From positions 419,663 to 483,662 of the forward strand of contig JAJJXM010000053.1 in NCBI GenBank assembly GCA_024516155.1: DNA of 64,000 nt, written 5' to 3'. Source of the stretch: Pyronema omphalodes (Eukaryota; Ascomycota; Pezizomycetes; Pezizales; Pyronemataceae). Shown here piece after piece: positions 56,949 through 64,000 of this stretch (within the stretch, counting starts at the first letter, position 1; the number at the start of each line of letters is the position of its first letter). The position numbers and the translations under genes were made by a program. A model generated the notes under the pieces. It was not told where the DNA came from. It saw nothing but the letters and a program-made list of their open reading frames with translations, and ran no database searches.

Positions 56949-57028
56949 GGGTTTGTAGTTCAATTGGTAGAACACGGTCACTTAGTATACTTAGGGGCCG
57001 TATGTGGGTTCGAGTCCCACCGAACCCA
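56949..57028 (+). tRNA. tRNA-like gene, anticodon not assignable, array copy 1
   Basis: The 80-nt sequence has a 7-bp acceptor stem (GGGTTTG with CGAACCC, then A), D arm GTTC/GAAC, and T arm GTGGG-TTCGAGT-CCCAC. A box TAGTTCAATTGG and B box GGTTCGAGTCCC fit the Pol III promoter consensus, and a TTCTTTTT terminator follows. The anticodon stem CGGTC/GGCCG encloses 16 nt (ACTTAGTATACTTAGG) with an internal ACTTAG repeat. A 9-nt intron is implied, but a U33 cannot be placed and the variable loop would be only 3 nt. It may be a tRNA pseudogene or tRNA-derived element. Confidence 0.55.
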
Positions 57029-58222
57029 TTCTTTTTGCATTATTCTTTTTGCACGCAGTCTGATAAGGCTACCGCCACAGGTGAGGGCCCCGAACTTTTG
57101 ATTTTATTGACGCCGTAAAGAACAAAATTCTAACCTTCTACACCGTACTTCATGATACACCGCATGTGTAGTTGCCTAGGTGAAGAGTACAATTTATACG
57201 ATGTGGTCTGTTGTGACGCCGGATGCCAGAAGGTACAAGACACGTCGCGATGTATGACGTAAGTGCGGGTTGTATCACGTGATGATGGAAAATGCACCCT
57301 AGCTGCATGACCGTGTAGAAGGACGTTTTCTTTATGAATCTCTGAAATTATGAATCATTGCTTTTGTTTTATATATATAACTCCTCTGCGCTGAAATTCA
57401 CTTCTACTAAAGTACGATGCACGTACTCAACCTTATCGTCCATCTTCTCAAGCTAGTTATGGTCGAGTTAAAATAGTGAAGACCGACGCCGAGGATGTGA
57501 TATTAATCTCTCAGCTGTATCTCCCTCACGTACATTAAACATTACTTATAACTGGACAGCTCAATCGGCGGCGAGGTTACTGCAGCACAATCCGAATGCA
57601 AGGCGGATGATGGTCAACTATCATTATATATTCTCCTGTCGCTCTCTATTGAACAATTACTCCGAATACTCACGGAAACATCAACCGTACTGTTCTCGTT
57701 TGCTGTGTTGTGGCAAAAGAGAAGTTTCTCCGAGCCTCCAGTACAGTATCTCAATCATACCTAACTCCAGTACATTTGGCAATAAATAAAACTGTACTGC
57801 TCAGTCTGGGGTGAGATATCTTTGCTGCAAATTATAGGTATGCATCTTGGAGTTGACACGACGGGTAATTGGTGGTCGATGGGTGTGGTGATGGTAAGCG
57901 TCAACATTTAGAAGATAGGAAGATAGCATGACGGGTGTAGAATCGAAAATGCATCCAGACAGAGTTAATTTAAAGAGGCTATAGAGTCAAAACTACTTGA
58001 GAAGGGTTAAATGATTATAACTGAATCTGAACCTGCTAGAAGAGGCTCTCAACAAGGTGGTTCCTCTTCCCGAGGACAAGCAGACATTCAACATGATTAC
58101 CCCCCCAGTTTTATGTAGCACAATTCTCAGATCTACCCAGTGCATATAATCTCCTTCGAAATACTCAAAGCGTATAGATAACAATACAACTATCATTTTT
58201 ACAACAAGAAATACCAATAATC

Positions 58223-58420
58223 ATGGCGCTCCACTTTAAGAACACACACGACCGTGCCTCCTGTATAAATCTGAGCCAGCCCCCTCCTGCACCTCCTCCA
58301 TCACCAATCCCACGCGGCCCTGGGCCCCGCCTGAACAACTCTATCTACGGCTACTCAAGCCAACCCCCTCCTGCACCTCCTCCGTCACCAATTCCACGCG
58401 GCCCCGGGCCCCGCCTTTAA
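58223..58420 (+). CDS. short proline-rich duplicated-peptide ORF, array copy 2
   Basis: Identical in protein sequence to the ORF at 53,970, with the same upstream TATA-like element and leader. Confidence 0.35.
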   Translation: MALHFKNTHDRASCINLSQPPPAPPPSPIPRGPGPRLNNSIYGYSSQPPPAPPPSPIPRGPGPRL

Positions 58421-58861
58421 GACGGACATTCTTGACCCCAGGGTGCAGCTCATCACACGATGACCAACGGCGCCATGAAATTTGTTTCTGTTTGTTTTCG
58501 CTCTGTGGAGCAGAAAAAGGTGGGAAAGGAAAACTCAAAACGGAAGGGGAAGAAAATTCTGTATTTATAGATTCAGTCATGACCTTACGGTTGCATGTGA
58601 CTATGAATCAAAATATATTTGGATACTTCCTCAACGGGAAATGCTTTCAGTGACTGTGACCTTTTCTATATCTGTAATTTTCTGTAATTTTCTGTAATTT
58701 TCTGTAATTTTCTGTAATTTTCTGGAGCGTTCACCCGTGCCAAAGTCAACCACCCGCACGCCGTTGCAGCAGAATACAATGATATAGTTATCAGGAGCAC
58801 TGTCTAGAACATTTTATGATATGACGCATGATATCATCTCTTGAATTTTCATTATATTTCT

Positions 58862-58974
58862 ATTAGAAGCAGCTTTCATCAAGGTTACATTGGGAGGTGA
58901 GAAGGTAGCTAGTATCGTACTGCATCGCCCCCCTCAGCTCCCCAATGAATGTTTGTTGAAACGGTACTTCTAAT
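58862..58974 (+). ncRNA. structured hairpin element A, array copy 2
   Basis: Same sequence and folding as the element at 54,609. Confidence 0.5.
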
Positions 58975-59021
58975 CGTCTTCTCGCCATAGATACCAAATA
59001 TTCCCAGGACAAGTAAAAGGT

Positions 59022-59138
59022 CTATTAGGAGTGGCTTCCACCAAGAGCCGATTGGGAGGTGAGAGGGTAGTCGGTATCATACCGCATCGCCCCTCCCCAG
59101 CTCCCCAATTGATGCTTGTGAGAAACCCCTTCTGATAG
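59022..59138 (+). ncRNA. structured hairpin element B, array copy 2
   Basis: Same sequence and folding as the element at 54,769. Confidence 0.5.
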
Positions 59139-59820
59139 ATTAGTTATTCATTCCGAAAATGCTTGACAGAGAAAGAATTCGATGGGATGTGCGTAGGTTT
59201 ATATACACGGGGTAGAGAGCAAAAGGTTCAAGAATGGCTATTGTGGACATACCGAGCAAAGGGATTGTCAGGGTGCAAAGAATGCAGCTGACATTGATTC
59301 GACAACAAAAGAAAAGAAAATAACATAGAGAGTTTGAGTCACCAGAGCATCATCGGGAGAAGGACCATGAATGGCGGTTGTTGACACACGGAGCACAGAG
59401 AGTGGCAGAGTGCGAAGGTGGCAAGGTGACATCGATTTTGCAAGGAAGAAGGAAAAAACCAACGCTTCACGGTAACGATACAGTATAGAGAGTGGCCAAG
59501 AGTGCACCGGACATTCATTTTACAGAGAAAATAAAAGAAAAAAGAGAAAATCAGTCTACTTGCAATCGACACATGATAATGAGAATGCAAATTTCTGAAT
59601 AAATAACTAAAAAATGAAAATGCCAACTAAATAATGAAAAACTCACCATGCATATTTCACGAGCAACATGGAAAAAGCAACGCATAAAAGAAAAAAACAC
59701 GCATTATGCATGGCATGCAACCGTGATCGTAATTGCGGTAGTCTCACGTAGCCACGGGAATGCAGCAAGCAACGTACGGATTACGCCCTGTCGGCTGAGA
59801 GATCCCGTATACGGCTTGGC

Positions 59821-59946
59821 AATTGGGAGAATACTGACACTGGTCGGACGAAGCCATTCTTGCAGTACTACCAATTTCACAAGGCCCGCTCCTTCTCAAC
59901 ACATGACTAATAACAGTCTTGTCTTGAGAGGGAGCGGGCTTTTTTT
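59821..59946 (+). terminator. double hairpin ending in T7, array copy 2
   Basis: Same as 55,568-55,693. Confidence 0.5.
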
Positions 59947-61202
59947 GCGTTAGGTAAGCAAGAGCATCACCGTATCTACAGCCACAACCGAGTGACACCG
60001 TATGACTAACAAGGCATTCTCCGGCTCGAAACCCTCCGTCGACTGTAGACCCTCTGCTTACTCGAATCCATCTGTGTAATCGACCCCATCCCCTACCCTT
60101 CGACTGAGCCCTTCCACTCAGCTAACCAAACCCATATCCACCCGCCTTGCCACTTCTGTCCTAGCGCCGACAGGGATGGATCACTAGACATCCTCGTCCT
60201 CCATCATCCTCCATCACGCGGTGTGTAAGGAAACAGGGGTGCTAATCCTGTCAAGGGAAATCGAATCCGCGCCTGAGACCCGCAAATCTCATAAAACCGG
60301 TAGAGACAAGGAAAACCGATCATTAGGAGTACATCCGAAATGGAAAGGGTAGGAAATACCAACAGCCAAAACCATCGGGGACAGTATAAAGCGAGGAAAA
60401 TGAAAGGGATAATGAAATACCAGCAGCGAAAACAGTGGGGGAAAATATAAGGATGTATCGGAGAAAATGGGAGGTATCGGAGGAATCGGGAGGCATCGGA
60501 GAAAATGGGAGGATATTTTAAAGGTCTTGATCGAATATGACGAAGACTTTTCAACGCACAACTCGATACAGACAGAGAAGCAGCTGGAATCATACGGGGA
60601 AAATGGACGCATATTTTTAAAAGTTTAAAGACAGAATATGATGGAGACATTCCAACTCAACATTCTAGGAACAGCACTGAGCGGAGATATTTCTGCTCCA
60701 CGATTACTTAACGTCCATACGATCACAACACTGTACGCCCTAACACCAAAAATTCCTTTCGAATATGTGGTTAAAAAGTATCAACTGATTTCACAGGGTG
60801 GTAGAAGTTTGTAGGCAGACCTCCCAGTCGTACGATCTTTGTACAATCGTGAACCGGGACCACCTTGCAAAACATTTATTCTGATTGTTATGCATCCACC
60901 GACACAAAAAATGTCTCAGCTTTCAATTTGAAGTCAGTTACAGTAGTTAGGGAAAAATTATTGATCTTCTACGGTTTAGCTGGGTCAGAAGTCACTTGTT
61001 TCTCATGACAAATCGAAGGAACGAAAGAAACTCAGCACGCCGGCTGATGGAAACAATACCACCCAAATCACGCACCCAAAACCACTGACATCATATTTTT
61101 CCCTACCGCCATCCCAAACCGCCAGAAACAGCCGAGAACTGGCCTTTCTCCGTTAAACAGCAGCGGGTTATATTCCAATTTCAAAACGCTCTCTCACAAC
61201 CT

Positions 61203-61282
61203 GGGTTTGTAGTTCAATTGGTAGAACACGGTCACTTAGTATACTTAGGGGCCGTATGTGGGTTCGAGTCCCACCGAACCCA
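61203..61282 (+). tRNA. tRNA-like gene, array copy 2
   Basis: Identical to the sequence at 56,949, including the odd anticodon arm and the TTCTTTTT downstream. Confidence 0.55.
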
Positions 61283-62476
61283 TTCTTTTTGCATTATTCT
61301 TTTTGCACGCAGTCTGATAAGGCTACCGCCACAGGTGAGGGCCCCGAACTTTTGATTTTATTGACGCCGTAAAGAACAAAATTCTAACCTTCTACACCGT
61401 ACTTCATGATACACCGCATGTGTAGTTGCCTAGGTGAAGAGTACAATTTATACGATGTGGTCTGTTGTGACGCCGGATGCCAGAAGGTACAAGACACGTC
61501 GCGATGTATGACGTAAGTGCGGGTTGTATCACGTGATGATGGAAAATGCACCCTAGCTGCATGACCGTGTAGAAGGACGTTTTCTTTATGAATCTCTGAA
61601 ATTATGAATCATTGCTTTTGTTTTATATATATAACTCCTCTGCGCTGAAATTCACTTCTACTAAAGTACGATGCACGTACTCAACCTTATCGTCCATCTT
61701 CTCAAGCTAGTTATGGTCGAGTTAAAATAGTGAAGACCGACGCCGAGGATGTGATATTAATCTCTCAGCTGTATCTCCCTCACGTACATTAAACATTACT
61801 TATAACTGGACAGCTCAATCGGCGGCGAGGTTACTGCAGCACAATCCGAATGCAAGGCGGATGATGGTCAACTATCATTATATATTCTCCTGTCGCTCTC
61901 TATTGAACAATTACTCCGAATACTCACGGAAACATCAACCGTACTGTTCTCGTTTGCTGTGTTGTGGCAAAAGAGAAGTTTCTCCGAGCCTCCAGTACAG
62001 TATCTCAATCATACCTAACTCCAGTACATTTGGCAATAAATAAAACTGTACTGCTCAGTCTGGGGTGAGATATCTTTGCTGCAAATTATAGGTATGCATC
62101 TTGGAGTTGACACGACGGGTAATTGGTGGTCGATGGGTGTGGTGATGGTAAGCGTCAACATTTAGAAGATAGGAAGATAGCATGACGGGTGTAGAATCGA
62201 AAATGCATCCAGACAGAGTTAATTTAAAGAGGCTATAGAGTCAAAACTACTTGAGAAGGGTTAAATGATTATAACTGAATCTGAACCTGCTAGAAGAGGC
62301 TCTCAACAAGGTGGTTCCTCTTCCCGAGGACAAGCAGACATTCAACATGATTACCCCCCCAGTTTTATGTAGCACAATTCTCAGATCTACCCAGTGCATA
62401 TAATCTCCTTCGAAATACTCAAAGCGTATAGATAACAATACAACTATCATTTTTACAACAAGAAATACCAATAATC

Positions 62477-62674
62477 ATGGCGCTCCACTTTAAGAACACA
62501 CACGACCGTGCCTCCTGTATAAATCTGAGCCAGCCCCCTCCTGCACCTCCTCCATCACCAATCCCACGCGGCCCTGGGCCCCGCCTGAACAACTCTATCT
62601 ACGGCTACTCAAGCCAACCCCCTCCTGCACCTCCTCCGTCACCAATTCCACGCGGCCCCGGGCCCCGCCTTTAA
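62477..62674 (+). CDS. short proline-rich duplicated-peptide ORF, array copy 3
   Basis: Identical protein to the ORFs at 53,970 and 58,223. Confidence 0.35.
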   Translation: MALHFKNTHDRASCINLSQPPPAPPPSPIPRGPGPRLNNSIYGYSSQPPPAPPPSPIPRGPGPRL

Positions 62675-63105
62675 GACGGACATTCTTGACCCCAGGGTGC
62701 AGCTCATCACACGATGACCAACGGCGCCATGAAATTTGTTTCTGTTTGTTTTCGCTCTGTGGAGCAGAAAAAGGTGGGAAAGGAAAACTCAAAACGGAAG
62801 GGGAAGAAAATTCTGTATTTATAGATTCAGTCATGACCTTACGGTTGCATGTGACTATGAATCAAAATATATTTGGATACTTCCTCAACGGGAAATGCTT
62901 TCAGTGACTGTGACCTTTTCTATATCTGTAATTTTCTGTAATTTTCTGTAATTTTCTGTAATTTTCTGGAGCGTTCACCCGTGCCAAAGTCAACCACCCG
63001 CACGCCGTTGCAGCAGAATACAATGATATAGTTATCAGGAGCACTGTCTAGAACATTTTATGATATGACGCATGATATCATCTCTTGAATTTTCATTATA
63101 TTTCT

Positions 63106-63218
63106 ATTAGAAGCAGCTTTCATCAAGGTTACATTGGGAGGTGAGAAGGTAGCTAGTATCGTACTGCATCGCCCCCCTCAGCTCCCCAATGAATGTTTGT
63201 TGAAACGGTACTTCTAAT
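63106..63218 (+). ncRNA. structured hairpin element A, array copy 3
   Basis: Same sequence and folding as at 54,609. Confidence 0.5.
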
Positions 63219-63265
63219 CGTCTTCTCGCCATAGATACCAAATATTCCCAGGACAAGTAAAAGGT

Positions 63266-63382
63266 CTATTAGGAGTGGCTTCCACCAAGAGCCGATTGGG
63301 AGGTGAGAGGGTAGTCGGTATCATACCGCATCGCCCCTCCCCAGCTCCCCAATTGATGCTTGTGAGAAACCCCTTCTGATAG
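63266..63382 (+). ncRNA. structured hairpin element B, array copy 3
   Basis: Same sequence and folding as at 54,769. Confidence 0.5.
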
Positions 63383-64000
63383 ATTAGTTATTCATTCCGA
63401 AAATGCTTGACAGAGAAAGAATTCGATGGGATGTGCGTAGGTTTATATACACGGGGTAGAGAGCAAAAGGTTCAAGAATGGCTATTGTGGACATACCGAG
63501 CAAAGGGATTGTCAGGGTGCAAAGAATGCAGCTGACATTGATTCGACAACAAAAGAAAAGAAAATAACATAGAGAGTTTGAGTCACCAGAGCATCATCGG
63601 GAGAAGGACCATGAATGGCGGTTGTTGACACACGGAGCACAGAGAGTGGCAGAGTGCGAAGGTGGCAAGGTGACATCGATTTTGCAAGGAAGAAGGAAAA
63701 AACCAACGCTTCACGGTAACGATACAGTATAGAGAGTGGCCAAGAGTGCACCGGACATTCATTTTACAGAGAAAATAAAAGAAAAAAGAGAAAATCAGTC
63801 TACTTGCAATCGACACATGATAATGAGAATGCAAATTTCTGAATAAATAACTAAAAAATGAAAATGCCAACTAAATAATGAAAAACTCACCATGCATATT
63901 TCACGAGCAACATGGAAAAAGCAACGCATAAAAGAAAAAAACACGCATTATGCATGGCATGCAACCGTGATCGTAATTGCGGTAGTCTCACGTAGCCACG

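Larger units (their letters stand above)
53476..57728 (+). repeat. 4,253-bp tandem repeat unit, copy 1
   Basis: The unit starts TCCGAGCCTCCAGTACAGTA. The same sequence restarts at 57,729 and 61,983. Comparison across copies shows only single indels. It has no rRNA, transposase or recognisable long gene. Contents in order: a proline-rich ORF; a 10-bp CTGTAATTTT minisatellite (54,416-54,472); two paralogous hairpins; a TATA-like TTTATATAC at about 54,944; a hairpin with T-tail; a GGAGGTATCGGAGGAATCGG-type purine repeat (about 56,190-56,260); a lone hAT-type terminus (56,563-56,580); a tRNA-like gene; and a second TATATATAT at about 57,371. Confidence 0.95.
57729..61982 (+). repeat. 4,254-bp tandem repeat unit, copy 2
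   Basis: Head-to-tail with copy 1 and nearly identical. A single-base insertion (CCAGAAACAGCCG instead of CCAGAAACGCCG near 61,122) accounts for the extra base. The 10-bp minisatellite has five copies, as in copy 1. Confidence 0.95.
61983..64000 (+). repeat. tandem repeat unit, copy 3, cut by the window end
   Basis: About 2.0 kb of a third unit. The 10-bp CTGTAATTTT minisatellite has four copies here instead of five, so the third copy is 10 bp shorter from there on. The hairpin and tRNA parts lie beyond the window. Confidence 0.95.

Noticed and set aside
53476..57728. Array unit as ribosomal DNA or spacer
   Set aside because: No 18S, 5.8S, 28S or 5S sequence is recognisable in the unit.

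Overview
The window is chromosomal DNA of a filamentous ascomycete (Pezizomycotina). The reasons are short spliceosomal introns (about 50-113 bp, GT...AG, with CTAAC/CTGAC-type branch points), genes typical of that group (a LaeA-like methyltransferase, a DUF4419 protein, a Trk potassium transporter, a fungal PA-TM-RING ligase), long intergenic stretches, and fragments of LINE, hAT and pogo-like transposons. No prokaryotic gene, rRNA gene or CRISPR array was seen. Gene models were spliced by hand from reading-frame continuity, so exon ends are inferences; the most reliable are those where phase and family motifs both agree.

Layout. Positions 1-3,875 are mostly non-coding, with a possible 3' end of a gene at the left edge. 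A PA-TM-RING E3 ubiquitin ligase lies at 3,876-5,552. Positions 5,553-16,530 are a repeat-rich island: an 840-bp GATTTT hexanucleotide tract, several microsatellites, four copies of a small dispersed repeat, a foldback element with an 8-bp target duplication, LINE 3' ends with short tandem tails, a LINE ORF1-like remnant, a pogo-like MITE with a TA duplication, and a LINE reverse-transcriptase C-terminal fragment. At 16,540-18,005 a small two-exon orphan gene sits beside its decayed duplicate. A small membrane-protein gene (19,906-20,205) is followed by more repeats.

The core gene region (22.8-52.1 kb) holds: a LaeA-like methyltransferase (minus, eight exons including a 14-bp exon), a hydrophilic eight-repeat protein (minus), a small helical/zinc-finger protein (plus), an RNase III domain protein that also carries an RWD/UBC-like segment (plus), a Trk/TrkH potassium transporter (plus), a hAT element with TIRs and 8-bp target duplication, a secreted SMP-30-like beta-propeller protein (plus), an alpha/beta hydrolase (plus) and a DUF4419 protein (minus). 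These genes look independent and do not form an obvious pathway cluster.

The right end (53,476-64,000+) is the most unusual part: a head-to-tail array of a 4.25-kb unit, at least 2.47 copies, nearly identical. It has no recognisable transposase and no rRNA. Each complete unit contains a short proline-rich repeat ORF with a TATA-like element, two paralogous ~115-nt hairpin structures with compensatory changes between them, a strong hairpin followed by seven T, a tRNA-like gene with perfect A/B boxes but an odd anticodon arm, and a solitary hAT-type terminus. The array runs off the window.
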